Source: Bacteroidota bacterium (GTDB lineage Bacteria > Bacteroidota > Bacteroidia > Flavobacteriales_D > Crocinitomicaceae). From it: DNA of 64,000 nt. The stretch spans positions 62,001 through 126,000 of the forward strand of contig JACPUU010000007.1 of the NCBI GenBank assembly GCA_016192075.1. The letters run 5' to 3'. The translations under genes were made by a program, and so were the position numbers. Shown here in pieces: positions 34,497-43,806 of the stretch. Each line of letters starts with the position of its first letter. Position 1 is the stretch's first letter. Under the pieces are notes generated by a model. The model was given only the letters and a program-made list of their open reading frames with translations, ran no database searches and was not told where the DNA came from.

Positions 34497-35705
34497 ATGC
34501 GCATTCTTCAGCTCTGTAATAAACCTCCCCTGCCGAAAGTGGATGGCGGCTGCATTGCCATTCACAACATTTCTGCCGGACTGCTGAACCGGAATGAAGT
34601 GCTTCACATACTGACCATTTCTACCGAAAAACACCCATTTCTGCGAGAGGCCTACCCTGCTGAGTTTCTGGAAAAAACAAAAATTGAAGGTGTCTTTATA
34701 GATACCCGGGTGAATATTATTGATGCTTTTTCAGCCCTGGTTACATCCGACTCTTATAACGTCAGCCGCTTTTTTTCGGCCGACTTTGACACGCTTCTTG
34801 AACAGCGGCTCAAAGCAAATGATTACGACATTGTACACCTGGAGAGTCTTTTTATGACACCCTACATTTCCACCATCCGCCGTAATTCAGATGCTAAAAT
34901 TGTGCTGCGCAGCCACAACCTGGAACACCTGATTTGGGAGCGTTTAGCCAACACAGCCGGAAACCAGGCAAAAAAACTCTACCTGAAACACCTGGCATCC
35001 AAATTAAAAACCTACGAAAAACGAACCCTGCATGAAGTAGATGGCATTGCCGCCATTAGTTTTGAAGATACCAACCGGTTTCACAATTTCCGCTGCACAA
35101 CACCGCTTACAACCATTCCGTTTGGTATTAACCTGGCCCGGTATCCGTTTAACCAGCCGGAGAAAAAACCGCTAACAGAATTGTTTCATTTGGGCGCCAT
35201 GAACTGGGCACCTAACCTGGAAGGAATCAACTGGCTGCTGGACGATATCTGGCCTCAAATTTCCAAACTACCGGTCCGGCTGCACCTGGCAGGACGGGAA
35301 ATGCCCGCCTCCATTCAAAAACAGGCAAATGCAAAATTACTTGTTCACGGTGATGTTGAAAATGCGGTTGCATTTATGAATCAGTTTGACATCATGCTGG
35401 TTCCGTTATTATCCGGCAGCGGCATGCGGGTAAAAATAATAGAAGGCATGGCATTGGGTAAAGTTGTAATCACAACCACAGTTGGCGCTGAGGGCATTGA
35501 TTACGTCAACGGAAAACACCTGCTGATTGCTGATACACCGCACGATTTTTATACACACCTGCATACGCTGTCATCAAACCCTGAAACCGGCGCACGCATT
35601 TCAGCCGAAGCCAGAAAACTGGTTGAAGAAAAATACGACAACGTACAAATCATTGATCAGCTTTGTGCATTTTACCAATCACTGCTTTCACCTGAGAAGT
35701 TCTGA
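34497..35705 (+). CDS. Glycosyltransferase, GT4-like (GT-B fold)
   Basis: 402 residues. N-terminal MRILQLCNKPPLPKVDGGCI with the GG loop of GT-B enzymes, a C-terminal donor-binding domain from LFHLGAMNWAPNLEGINWLL, and the motif SGSGMRVKIIEGMALGKVVI with the Glu of the EX7E-type element. It transfers a sugar in the cytoplasm, probably to a surface glycan or lipid. Only nine bases separate it from the next glycosyltransferase, so they act together. Confidence 0.85.
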   Translation: MRILQLCNKPPLPKVDGGCIAIHNISAGLLNRNEVLHILTISTEKHPFLREAYPAEFLEKTKIEGVFIDTRVNIIDAFSALVTSDSYNVSRFFSADFDTLLEQRLKANDYDIVHLESLFMTPYISTIRRNSDAKIVLRSHNLEHLIWERLANTAGNQAKKLYLKHLASKLKTYEKRTLHEVDGIAAISFEDTNRFHNFRCTTPLTTIPFGINLARYPFNQPEKKPLTELFHLGAMNWAPNLEGINWLLDDIWPQISKLPVRLHLAGREMPASIQKQANAKLLVHGDVENAVAFMNQFDIMLVPLLSGSGMRVKIIEGMALGKVVITTTVGAEGIDYVNGKHLLIADTPHDFYTHLHTLSSNPETGARISAEARKLVEEKYDNVQIIDQLCAFYQSLLSPEKF

Positions 35706-35714
35706 CCCTGAAAC

Positions 35715-36893
35715 ATGAAATTGTTTGTACTTGTATCCCGGTTTCCATATCCGCTTGAAAAAGGCGACAAGCTGAGAGCGTTTCACCAGATCAGGGAGTT
35801 ATCAGCGCAGCATGAGGTTCACCTGGCCTGCCTGTCTGATCAGCCGGTGAAAGAAGAATGGCAAAACGAAGTCAGAAAATACTGCGCATCACTGCACATT
35901 TTCAACCTGAATAAGGCCTTCATTTACCTGAATACAGCCAAACAGTTTTTTACTGAAAAACCCTACCAGGTGGGTTATTTTTACCAGGGAGCCATTCAGC
36001 GCAGAATCAACCAGCTTATTGAAAAAATTCAACCCGATCATATTTACTGCCAGCTGATTCGCACAGCCGAATATGTAAAGCACATTCAGCACATTCCAAA
36101 AACCATTGATTACATGGATGCTCTTGCCAAGGGCATGATGCGCCGGGCTGAAATTTCAGGCGGTATCCGCAAGCGGCTTTTTAAGTCCGAAGCCAAACGC
36201 CTGGGTGCTTATGAAAACCGCATTTTTGATTATTTCAATCACCACACCATTATTTCAGAACAGGACCGCAAGTTCATTCAGCATCCTTCGGCTCAGAAAA
36301 TTGTTGTTATTGAAAACGGAATCGGGGACGAATTTTTGAATTACCAATACACCGCTGAAAAAAAATACGACCTGGTTTTTGTGGGGAATCTCAATTATGC
36401 CCCCAACATAGAAGGGGCTGAATTTCTGGCAAATGAAATTGTACCCGCATTAAAAAAGCTGGGGCTGGAACCCAAAATTCTGATTTCAGGAGCCAATCCG
36501 CATGCACGGATACTAAGCCTGGCAAGCAGTCAGATTGAAGTCAGGGGCTGGGTAAAAGACATTCGTGAAAGTTACTGCAGCGGCCGTATTTTTATTGCAC
36601 CGCTGTTTATAGGCACCGGATTGCAGAATAAACTGCTGGAGGCCATGGCACTGGGATTGCCTTGTATTACCACCGGCCTGGTTAACAATGCACTGGGCGC
36701 TGCTGAAAATGAGGTTTTGCTGTTGGCAGAAAATGCCACTGAATTTGCAAAAAAAACAGCCCTGCTGCTCGCTTCTAAATCAGAATCAGAGCGGATTTCA
36801 GCGGCAGGAAAGCACTATGTAACAACCACCTTCAGCTGGAAAAAATCAGTAGAAAAGCTAAGCCTTCTGCTGGGTTCGTCACAAATTCGGTAA
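35715..36893 (+). CDS. Glycosyltransferase, GT4-like (second of pair)
   Basis: 392 residues. N-terminal MKLFVLVSRFPYPLEKGDKL, LRAFHQIRELS, the donor domain at KYDLVFVGNLNYAPNIEGAE, and GTGLQNKLLEAMALGLPCIT (Glu-containing donor motif). The N-terminus resembles the glycosyltransferases of the TIGR03087 type. Probably co-transcribed with the preceding gene. Its own TAA stop forms part of the ribBA promoter. Confidence 0.85.
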   Translation: MKLFVLVSRFPYPLEKGDKLRAFHQIRELSAQHEVHLACLSDQPVKEEWQNEVRKYCASLHIFNLNKAFIYLNTAKQFFTEKPYQVGYFYQGAIQRRINQLIEKIQPDHIYCQLIRTAEYVKHIQHIPKTIDYMDALAKGMMRRAEISGGIRKRLFKSEAKRLGAYENRIFDYFNHHTIISEQDRKFIQHPSAQKIVVIENGIGDEFLNYQYTAEKKYDLVFVGNLNYAPNIEGAEFLANEIVPALKKLGLEPKILISGANPHARILSLASSQIEVRGWVKDIRESYCSGRIFIAPLFIGTGLQNKLLEAMALGLPCITTGLVNNALGAAENEVLLLAENATEFAKKTALLLASKSESERISAAGKHYVTTTFSWKKSVEKLSLLLGSSQIR

Positions 36894-36898
36894 TTTTG
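36891..36898 (+). promoter_or_regulatory. -7 promoter element TAATTTTG of ribBA
   Basis: Exact TAnnTTTG; its first three bases are the stop codon of the glycosyltransferase gene. It would allow ribBA to be transcribed separately. Confidence 0.5.
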
Positions 36899-36917
36899 TA
36901 CCAGAATCAGAACCACC

Positions 36918-38060
36918 ATGAGTTTCAAATTACATACTATCCAGGAGGCCATTGAAGACATTCGCCAGGGAAAAATTGTCATTGTTGTTGATGACGAGGA
37001 CCGTGAGAACGAAGGCGATTTTTTGACCGCTGCGCGCAACGTAACACCGGAGGTTATCAACTTTATGGCAACCCACGGACGTGGCCTGATCTGCGCTCCG
37101 CTGATTGAAGATGAGTGTGACCGGCTGGGACTTGAACTGATGGTACAAAAAAACAGCGCTAGTTATGAAACACCGTTTACCGTTTCCATTGACCTGATTG
37201 GGCATGGCTGCACCACGGGTATTTCAGCCGCTGACCGCGCCAAAACAATTCTTGCATTGATTAATCCCGATACCAAACCCGAAGAGCTGGGTAAACCGGG
37301 CCATATTTTTCCGCTGCGGGCTAAAAAAGGCGGTGTTTTGCGTCGTGCCGGACATACCGAAGCAGCCATTGATTTGTCAAGACTGGCTGGCTTTGAACCT
37401 GCCGGTGTTATTGTTGAAATCATGAATGAAGACGGCACCATGGCGCGGTTGCCCGAACTGGTAGAAATAGCTTCAAAATTTAACCTGAAAATTGTTTCGA
37501 TTGCTGATCTTATTGCCTACCGTTTCAAACACGAATCACTCATTGAAAAAATTGTAGAGTCTGAACTGAAAACCATCTGGGGTGATTTTACCTTAATGGC
37601 TTACCGGCAAACTACTACTGACGATGAACACCTGGCTTTTGTAAAAGGTACCTGGAGTCCCGGAGAATCAGTAATGGTCAGAGTTGAATCATCTTCTTTT
37701 ACACACAACCTGCTGGACGCAATACGTTCTGACAAACAATCACACCTGAGTGCTGCATTGCAAATGATTGAAAAAGCCGGAAAGGGCGTATTGGTTTTTA
37801 TGCAGCAGGAAGAAAAACAAATCGGGCTTATTGATAAATTAAAAGCATATCACGGTGATGCGGCCAAACCCAGTGACAATAAAGATTATGGAATTGGTGC
37901 CCAGATTTTGCGCTCACTTGGCATTAAAAACCTGAAACTGATATCCAACAATCAGCACCTGAATCAATCTGTTATTAATGCATACGGATTAGAGGTTTCT
38001 GAGATTGTTCCCTTTGCCAATAAACTGGAAACAGCAGGCCTTAACATGCTCAAAAAATAG
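36918..38060 (+). CDS. ribB: RibBA-type protein: intact DHBP synthase with degenerate GTP cyclohydrolase II domain
   Basis: 380 residues. Residues 1-200 are a complete 3,4-dihydroxy-2-butanone-4-phosphate synthase ([10 protein letters not shown] at 25-34, [31 protein letters not shown]). Residues 205-380 align throughout with GTP cyclohydrolase II but the three zinc-ligand cysteines are Ser260, Ser271 and Lys273, the catalytic Tyr is Phe304 and RQEGRGIGL has become QQEEKQIGL. So RibB activity (ribulose-5-phosphate to the four-carbon riboflavin precursor) is expected and cyclohydrolase activity is not. Similar degenerate fusions (called RibBX) are known in other bacteria. No FMN riboswitch seen. 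Confidence 0.9.
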   Translation: MSFKLHTIQEAIEDIRQGKIVIVVDDEDRENEGDFLTAARNVTPEVINFMATHGRGLICAPLIEDECDRLGLELMVQKNSASYETPFTVSIDLIGHGCTTGISAADRAKTILALINPDTKPEELGKPGHIFPLRAKKGGVLRRAGHTEAAIDLSRLAGFEPAGVIVEIMNEDGTMARLPELVEIASKFNLKIVSIADLIAYRFKHESLIEKIVESELKTIWGDFTLMAYRQTTTDDEHLAFVKGTWSPGESVMVRVESSSFTHNLLDAIRSDKQSHLSAALQMIEKAGKGVLVFMQQEEKQIGLIDKLKAYHGDAAKPSDNKDYGIGAQILRSLGIKNLKLISNNQHLNQSVINAYGLEVSEIVPFANKLETAGLNMLKK

Positions 38061-38187
38061 CACCCCCTTAGCTTCTGAACAACCATTTGCGCGGCAATAG
38101 TCGCCACTAATTCCTGAATAAAAAACGAATGGTTCTGCACGTGATTGGTTTATCTGACAACCATTGCTCCACTAATATATAGATACG

Positions 38188-39471
38188 CTAGGTTGACATG
38201 CGATCCAGCGCGCGGAAATGCGTCAAAAGTCCGACCGGTTGATCCGTGTCAGCAGATCTGTTTATAGCATTGAGCAATTCATTTGCAGAAACAACTACAG
38301 CTTCATCCGGGTACACGCGGTCACGCAAAAAATGAACCAGTTTTAAAACCCTGAACGCATCAAACCAAACATAAAACCGTTTGACAAATACTGTTTGTGA
38401 AGGAGAATTGCGGCGAATTTCGGGTAAATCGTCCGGTAATTTTTCAGCTGCCAAAAATGCAAGCAGCTGCGACCATCCGGCATCATCTGAACCTAATGGA
38501 TTCAAGTCTGTCAAAGCTGTTTGATACAATGCCGGAATTTGTGCTGCAAACTTTTTAATCAGCTTAAAAGAGTTGAAATTGTACGTGTAATAATCAGCCG
38601 TTGCTTGTGCTGCATACGTACCAATAGCTCTGCCGGTACCAAACGGAACACGGTCAGAAATACGCGGTGAAGGAATTACACAGGTTGTATTCAGTGTTGT
38701 AAAATTTCCAGGACTGATGATTTTATGCAGAAAATAAAAATCTTCTCCCGCTTTACGCTTATTCATTCCCCCCTGTTTTTGATAAGCAGATGAACGAACA
38801 GCCATACTTGACCCAATGGTATGAAAAGCATACGGCAAATTGCAATAACGCAGCACCTGATGATAATAGCGCAAATGAAGTTCGTAAAGTGTAATTCCGG
38901 TGTAAATCACCGCTGGTTCATCTCCGCTGAGCGGATGTTCAAAATAAATGGAACAACCCGGTGTTTTTGGAAACTGTTTAAAGTGCTTTTCAATTTCTGC
39001 CAGGTAATTGGTGTCACACAAACTGTCCGCATCAAAACAAACAATGATTCCATCCTGCCCGATCTGGTGAAAACGAGCCACCGCTTCGTCCATGCCAACC
39101 TTGCGGGCAAGGCCCACACCGGCATGCTTTTCAGGAAGATTGTGAACAGTCATAAACTGAAACGAAATGAATGACTCATCACTTTCTGCCAACCATTGCT
39201 GTGCATCTGAAAGCGATTTTTGATTTTGTAATTTCAGCTCTTCACGGTGATGTGCGCCGGCATTAAAAACGACAATCACTTCGACTTTCTTTTCTGTCGG
39301 CTGACAGGCAGCCAGCGATTTTAAACTTGAAAGCAAATCAGGTTCATTGAAGCAAGGAATTACAACAATGGTGCCCAGATCGGCATCTGGTGCTGCTGTT
39401 AGCTGAGGGGGGAGGAATCTGTATTTATTAAGGTAAAAATTCAACGGTTCATGTTTAAGGGTTAACGTCAT
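38188..39471 (-). CDS. Family 2 glycosyltransferase
   Basis: 427 residues. GT-A features: TIVVIPCFNEPDLLSSLKSL at the N-terminus, then VIVVFNAGAHH, and IVCFDADSLCDTNYLAEIEK holding the DxD-like metal-binding site. No membrane segments are obvious, so it is a soluble or peripheral enzyme. Acceptor unknown. Its ATG lies inside the repeat that begins at 39467, and the first 25 residues show no conserved feature, so the original start may have been replaced. Confidence 0.8.
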   Translation of the reverse strand: MTLTLKHEPLNFYLNKYRFLPPQLTAAPDADLGTIVVIPCFNEPDLLSSLKSLAACQPTEKKVEVIVVFNAGAHHREELKLQNQKSLSDAQQWLAESDESFISFQFMTVHNLPEKHAGVGLARKVGMDEAVARFHQIGQDGIIVCFDADSLCDTNYLAEIEKHFKQFPKTPGCSIYFEHPLSGDEPAVIYTGITLYELHLRYYHQVLRYCNLPYAFHTIGSSMAVRSSAYQKQGGMNKRKAGEDFYFLHKIISPGNFTTLNTTCVIPSPRISDRVPFGTGRAIGTYAAQATADYYTYNFNSFKLIKKFAAQIPALYQTALTDLNPLGSDDAGWSQLLAFLAAEKLPDDLPEIRRNSPSQTVFVKRFYVWFDAFRVLKLVHFLRDRVYPDEAVVVSANELLNAINRSADTDQPVGLLTHFRALDRMST

Positions 39472-39658
39472 CCTGAACGAAGCATAGCGTAGTGAAGGAT
39501 CTGCCCCCAGTAACGCTCAATCCTAATTGACATCTAACGTCAACCGGATGAGATCCTTCACTTCGTTCAGGATGACATGCTAACAGTGGTGCTTTTGCGC
39601 TACGCTTCGTTCAGGATGACGTGCTAACAGTGGTGCTTTTGCGTTATGCTTCGTTCAG
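39467..39658. repeat. Inverted and tandem intergenic repeat block
   Basis: GTCATCCTGAACGAAGC (39467 on) and its reverse complement CTTCGTTCAGGATGAC form large inverted arms with AGTGAAGGATCT/AGATCCTTCACT. In the right half a 44-base unit (CTTCGTTCAGGATGAC-TGCTAACAGTGGTGC-TTTTGCG) is repeated at 39561, 39605 and partly at 39649. It fills the gap between the glycosyltransferase and PdxH genes. Confidence 0.9.
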
Positions 39659-39681
39659 AAATACTGCTTTTAACAGATCCA

Positions 39682-40326
39682 TTAAGGACTAATCCGGTAA
39701 ATGCGCCAGCCGTCAGCGATTTTTTCATAGCAGAAGCGATCATGCAATCTACCCAGCCGGCCCTGCCAGAATTCAAAATAATGTGGTCGTATGAGATACC
39801 CGCCCCAGTGTGGCGGGCGCGGAACAACGCCCGGAAATTTTTCTTCAAAATACGTTACTCGTTCATCCAATGTTGCGCGATCGGGAATTTCTTTGCTTTG
39901 TTCAGATGCCCAGGCACCAATCTGGCTCATGCGCGGCCTGGATGCAAAATAATCATCTGACAAAGCCGGATCTACTTTTTCAATCATACCCTCCATACGC
40001 ACCTGCCTTTCAAGACAATCCCAGTAAAAAAGAGCAGAAACTTTTGGATTCAGATCAGTTTGTTCACCTTTGCGGCTCAGGTAATTGGTATAAAGTACAA
40101 TGCCTTCTTCAAGCAATTCACGCATGTAAACAATCCGCGACGAAGGCTGACCATCTGCTGAAACTGTACCCAATACAAACGCATGCGGATCAGCACAATT
40201 TTTCTCATGCGCATCACGATACCACTCGCTAAAAAAAAGAAAAGGATCAGGGTGTTTCACCTGATCCAGATTTCCTTTTGTAAAATCGGTCCGTTCGTTC
40301 CGGGTTTTATCTATGTGATCGCCCAT
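39682..40326 (-). CDS. pdxH: Pyridoxamine 5'-phosphate oxidase
   Basis: 214 residues, typical length. FMN-dependent oxidation of pyridoxine/pyridoxamine phosphate to pyridoxal phosphate. Motifs: DPHAFVLGTVSADGQPSSRI, VLYTNYLSRKGEQTDLNP, ALFYWDCLERQVRMEG, and the C-terminal PHYFEFWQGRLGRLHDRF. Complete. Its stop lies 24 bases from the repeat block. Confidence 0.95.
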   Translation of the reverse strand: MGDHIDKTRNERTDFTKGNLDQVKHPDPFLFFSEWYRDAHEKNCADPHAFVLGTVSADGQPSSRIVYMRELLEEGIVLYTNYLSRKGEQTDLNPKVSALFYWDCLERQVRMEGMIEKVDPALSDDYFASRPRMSQIGAWASEQSKEIPDRATLDERVTYFEEKFPGVVPRPPHWGGYLIRPHYFEFWQGRLGRLHDRFCYEKIADGWRIYRISP

Positions 40327-40362
40327 GGTTTGAATCGTCTCTCATTCCTCTCATCCCAGGAA

Positions 40363-40881
40363 TTAATTCCGGGATTTGTAAGCGACGCGGATTTTAGCCG
40401 AGTTTTTTGCTTTTGCTTTGCTTTTGGCTTTCTTTCCTTCACCTTCTTCACCTTCTTCTGCTACTGCAGGAAGAATTTCAACAATGGTGGTCAGGTTAAT
40501 AGCCGGAATTTCAAACACAGACATGAGTCCTTTCAGGCTGTCTTCCATACGCTCGTAAGCATCTTTCGCAGTTGGAGCTGAGCACATGAAGTTGTTGCTC
40601 ACTTTTTTCTCTTTTCCTGCATCGTCTTCGGTTGTATATTGAACTTTACATTTATACCAGCGGTCAGAATCATCGTAATGGAAAATGTCTGTATAATCTG
40701 TACGTGCAATAGACGTCACAATAAACTCACCCCGAATAAATTCGCCCACTTCTTCATAAATTCTTGCCTCAGCTTCTGTAAATGACCCTGCATTTACCAG
40801 GTAAGGCTCTGTAACTCGCTTTAACGTTCCGTCCTGAAACTCTTTTGTGAATTTTACTTTAACTGTATACCAAGTACTCAT
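40363..40881 (-). CDS. DUF4494 protein
   Basis: 172 residues, cytoplasmic. MSTWYTVKVKFTKEFQDGTL and LVNAGSFTEAEARIYEEVGE, WYKCKVQYTTEDD match the DUF4494 family of Bacteroidota, whose function is unknown. The tail is a short Lys/Ala-rich stretch (KKAKSKAKAKNSAKIRV). Its leader carries a hairpin (see 40883). Confidence 0.85.
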   Translation of the reverse strand: MSTWYTVKVKFTKEFQDGTLKRVTEPYLVNAGSFTEAEARIYEEVGEFIRGEFIVTSIARTDYTDIFHYDDSDRWYKCKVQYTTEDDAGKEKKVSNNFMCSAPTAKDAYERMEDSLKGLMSVFEIPAINLTTIVEILPAVAEEGEEGEGKKAKSKAKAKNSAKIRVAYKSRN

Positions 40882-40882
40882 C

Positions 40883-40909
40883 GCTTAAAAAATTTAAGCA
40901 ACAAATATA
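40883..40909 (-). promoter_or_regulatory. Promoter TATATTTG and leader hairpin of the DUF4494 gene
   Basis: On the minus strand TATATTTG (40902-40909) is an exact -7 element; between it and the ATG lies GCTTAAA-TTT-TTTAAGC, a perfect 7-base hairpin (40883-40899) ending two bases before the start codon. Confidence 0.5.
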
Positions 40910-40911
40910 CG

Positions 40912-42009
40912 TTAAAAATCATAGATTTTGCCGTTCCACCACACGGCATAAGATGAAGGGCCATACTTGAGAACAATGGTACTTCCAACCAATTTATAGT
41001 CCTCAACCCGCGTGTTTGTTACATCCACTTCTTTTCCCCTGAAAAATGCACTGACCCCCCCTAAATTGTTCTTATAGGCAACAATTCCGCCATCTGTTTG
41101 ATAATCAGTAACTACCATGTTGAAAAGTTGATAAATCTTTTCATTGTACCAGATTTTAGTAGCGCCGTAATCCTGGTAAATAACCAGGCTATCTGTTACA
41201 TCAATGGCTTTGAGGTCCAGGCCCAGATCAACCACTCTTTCTTCACGTACAACTTTATGTACATCGCCGGCATCCTGGTAATAAATAAAGTTATCACCCG
41301 CTTTGTAACGCTGCGCAAATTGCCCCTCAAGGTCAATAATATACCCATTGTCAAACGCTGAAAAGGTATTGTGCTGTGGATCATTGAATGCCACCACATC
41401 CTGTCCGGCGGCATAGGTTACCGGCAGGCGCGTATTCATCAGGTCATAAAACTGCCCGTGCCAGAATACTTTGTGATTGCCCGCATTGTCTTTATAAATA
41501 AACGTATTGGCCCCCACCTCACCTGGCAAAATGGGATAATTGCCTACAATCATAGAAAGTTCATGAATTTCATTCTGATAATAATACTTCAGGTAGCCGC
41601 CAATGACATCCTGAAATAAAACCACGCTGTCACCTGCCGCAAATGAAATGGCATTTGGACTGAGCAGGTGTACAACTCCCTGGTCAAAAGCCCTGAGAAC
41701 TGAAGCGGTGCGCACTACCAACAGGTGATCAGTATTCACCAGTTCACTGTAAGTTTGAGCTACCTGAATTTTATCACCGTTAAAAATGGCGTAAACATCG
41801 CCCTTGGAATCCACCAGGGAAACATACTTCGTAGACACTTTCACCTCTTTGGTTACCTGGTAATAGATTTGGGTAAAAATGCCGCTGTTAAACTGGTAAA
41901 GCCTGTTGTTGGCATCTGTGAAAGTGGTTATGTTCTGTCCAGAGGCCGGTAAAATAACCAGCAGGGTGAACAATACAAGGAAGGAACGTGTCATTTTTAT
42001 GGAATTCAT
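40912..42009 (-). CDS. Secreted repetitive beta-rich protein, function unknown
   Basis: About 365 residues; I take MNSIKMTRSF (42009) as start although the frame opens at 42015. A signal peptide ends about LPASGQ. The rest consists of about 45-residue beta-rich repeats with the patterns FYKDN-AGN-KVFWHGQFYDL, KIWYNEKIYQL, VSAFFRGKEVDV and AVWWNGKIYDF, each suggesting a blade or strand pair with a short F/W-x-x-G-x-x-Y/V motif; a beta-propeller is likely. No enzymatic motif seen. Confidence 0.7.
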   Translation of the reverse strand: MNSIKMTRSFLVLFTLLVILPASGQNITTFTDANNRLYQFNSGIFTQIYYQVTKEVKVSTKYVSLVDSKGDVYAIFNGDKIQVAQTYSELVNTDHLLVVRTASVLRAFDQGVVHLLSPNAISFAAGDSVVLFQDVIGGYLKYYYQNEIHELSMIVGNYPILPGEVGANTFIYKDNAGNHKVFWHGQFYDLMNTRLPVTYAAGQDVVAFNDPQHNTFSAFDNGYIIDLEGQFAQRYKAGDNFIYYQDAGDVHKVVREERVVDLGLDLKAIDVTDSLVIYQDYGATKIWYNEKIYQLFNMVVTDYQTDGGIVAYKNNLGGVSAFFRGKEVDVTNTRVEDYKLVGSTIVLKYGPSSYAVWWNGKIYDF

Positions 42010-42028
42010 GAGCAATGTATATCAAAAA

Positions 42029-42062
42029 AAATGCCACCGGTTTAAAATCCGATGGCATTTTG
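42029..42062 (-). terminator. Terminator of the subtilase gene
   Basis: Stem ATGCCA-C-CGG / CCG-A-TGGCAT (42031-42058) with a run of eight Ts on the minus strand, 17 bases after the subtilase stop. Confidence 0.8.
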
Positions 42063-42078
42063 TAATTAAAACCAGGTA

Positions 42079-43653
42079 TTACTTTTTAGCAGACATTTCC
42101 TCAGCCAGCAAAACAGCCGAATAAACGTTTGCAATACTTCCGGTGATGCATAATGCACCAAACGGAACTTCTTTGGTGTCTCCCGGCAGCGGCGTAATGC
42201 GATCACTCACATCTTGTCCGGATTGCAGGATAATGTCTTTGATTTCAAACATGGTCAGTTTTGGAAAGTATGATTTCAACAAAGCAGCAACACCAGTAAC
42301 CATTGGTGCAGCCATGGATGTTCCCTGAGACTCTTCGTATTCACTTTGCGGAACGGTTGAGTAAATTTCCAATCCCGGAGCATAAATATCTACCAGTTTA
42401 TCACTGTAATTGGAGAAAGAGGCTGCCAATGCTTTTTTGTAACGGGTTGATGCACCTACTTCAATCCAGTTGGTGAAACGGGTGCTCATTGACGGATATT
42501 GCGGCGAAGGGTAATTGTCTTCTTCTCCGATATCTTTGCCATCATTGCCTGCTGCGTGAATCAGCAACACCCCTTTTTCTTCAGCATAACGAATGGCAGC
42601 AATTACTTCGTCTTTGTAAGGTGAATACGATTTTCCGAAACTCATATTAACCACAGAGGCACCATTATCAACCGCATAACGAATAGCGTTGGCAATGTCT
42701 TTATCACGCTCATCACCGTCAGGAACGGCGCGGATTGACATAATCAGAATGTTGTCTGCTACACCGTCATTTCCAATTCCGTTTCCGCGAACAGCACCAA
42801 TAATGCCCGAACAATGTGTTCCGTGCATGGCGTCAGGTCCTTCAACGTCATTGTTTCCGTATCCTTTATCATTAAAATCAGAAGGATCGTCCCCTACAAT
42901 TTTACGCGCATTGTAATCAATGTTATAGTGGTAATCCAGCTGTGATCCAAAATAATCAAGGTATTCTTTCAATGACTCAAGTCCAAGCCCGTTTTTTTCA
43001 ATCATGATCAGGAATTCGCAATCCTGTTTCAGTTCAGGGTCTTTGGATAATTTTTTCAGATCAGCTGAGGTGTATGATCCTCCGGTTTTCTTTTTGATTT
43101 TGGTATCAGCTTCTACGGCTTTATTATACCAGTCCTGAACAAATTCAAGGGTTTTAGAAGCATCTTTGCGTTCGTTTTCAACTTTTTCACGCACTGTCTT
43201 GTACTCTTCATACGCCGTTTTTTCATCGTCTGAAAGATCGGTATAGCTTTTACCTGCAAATCGTTTTTCGTAATCAGCATACAGGCGGGTCATTTCCAAC
43301 TGTTCGTGAACAAGGTTTTCACCGTCCGGATTTCCGAGAAAATTCCAGCCGTGAACATCATCCACATACCCGTTTTTGTCGTCATCAATGTTGTTATCCG
43401 GAATTTCGTCTGTATTGGTCCAGATTTTTCCTTGCAGATCTTCGTGTTCGATATCAACCCCTGAATCAATAACAGCTACTACCACGGTAGTTGATGTTTT
43501 ACCGGCAAGCAGTTTCTCATACGCCACATCCGTGCTCATTCCAAATTTGGCGCCGTTGTACCAGTTCAGAACTTTTTTATTTACCTCCTGCCCTATTCCG
43601 GTTGTTGTCAGAAAGAAAAGGCCGGCAAGTAGAATGGTTGATATTCTTTTCAT
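42079..43653 (-). CDS. S8-family serine peptidase (subtilase) with large insertion
   Basis: 524 residues with a signal peptide (to about residue 21, TTGIGQ). Catalytic Asp63 (VVAVIDSGVDIEHED), His277 (AMHGTHCSG) and Ser446 (SQGTSMAAPM), with the oxyanion Asn in IHAAGNDG, are all present. About 215 residues lie between Asp63 and His277 (normally about 30-50); the insertion is charged and helical (about 95-270). There is no C-terminal sorting domain, so it is probably periplasmic. Divergent from the next subtilase gene. Confidence 0.9.
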   Translation of the reverse strand: MKRISTILLAGLFFLTTTGIGQEVNKKVLNWYNGAKFGMSTDVAYEKLLAGKTSTTVVVAVIDSGVDIEHEDLQGKIWTNTDEIPDNNIDDDKNGYVDDVHGWNFLGNPDGENLVHEQLEMTRLYADYEKRFAGKSYTDLSDDEKTAYEEYKTVREKVENERKDASKTLEFVQDWYNKAVEADTKIKKKTGGSYTSADLKKLSKDPELKQDCEFLIMIEKNGLGLESLKEYLDYFGSQLDYHYNIDYNARKIVGDDPSDFNDKGYGNNDVEGPDAMHGTHCSGIIGAVRGNGIGNDGVADNILIMSIRAVPDGDERDKDIANAIRYAVDNGASVVNMSFGKSYSPYKDEVIAAIRYAEEKGVLLIHAAGNDGKDIGEEDNYPSPQYPSMSTRFTNWIEVGASTRYKKALAASFSNYSDKLVDIYAPGLEIYSTVPQSEYEESQGTSMAAPMVTGVAALLKSYFPKLTMFEIKDIILQSGQDVSDRITPLPGDTKEVPFGALCITGSIANVYSAVLLAEEMSAKK

Positions 43654-43756
43654 CGTTATTTTTTTTGTAGCTGTAAAAATAGAAATTCTTTTTCATCCAA
43701 AATGCCATAAATAGCATAAATGGCAAAGATTGCGTATGACCGTACCAAAATTGATG

Positions 43757-43764
43757 TAAATTTG
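43757..43764 (+). promoter_or_regulatory. -7 promoter element TAAATTTG of the second subtilase gene
   Basis: Exact TAnnTTTG, 43 bases before the ATG, with TTG at 43730-43732. Confidence 0.4.
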
Positions 43765-43806
43765 TGTAAACCATTTTGATCGGTTATACGTCATAGATAA
43801 AAGGAA

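Noticed and set aside
36705-36917. FMN riboswitch before ribBA
   Set aside because: The leader is only about 12 bases, too short for the RFN element, and none of its conserved sequences is present.
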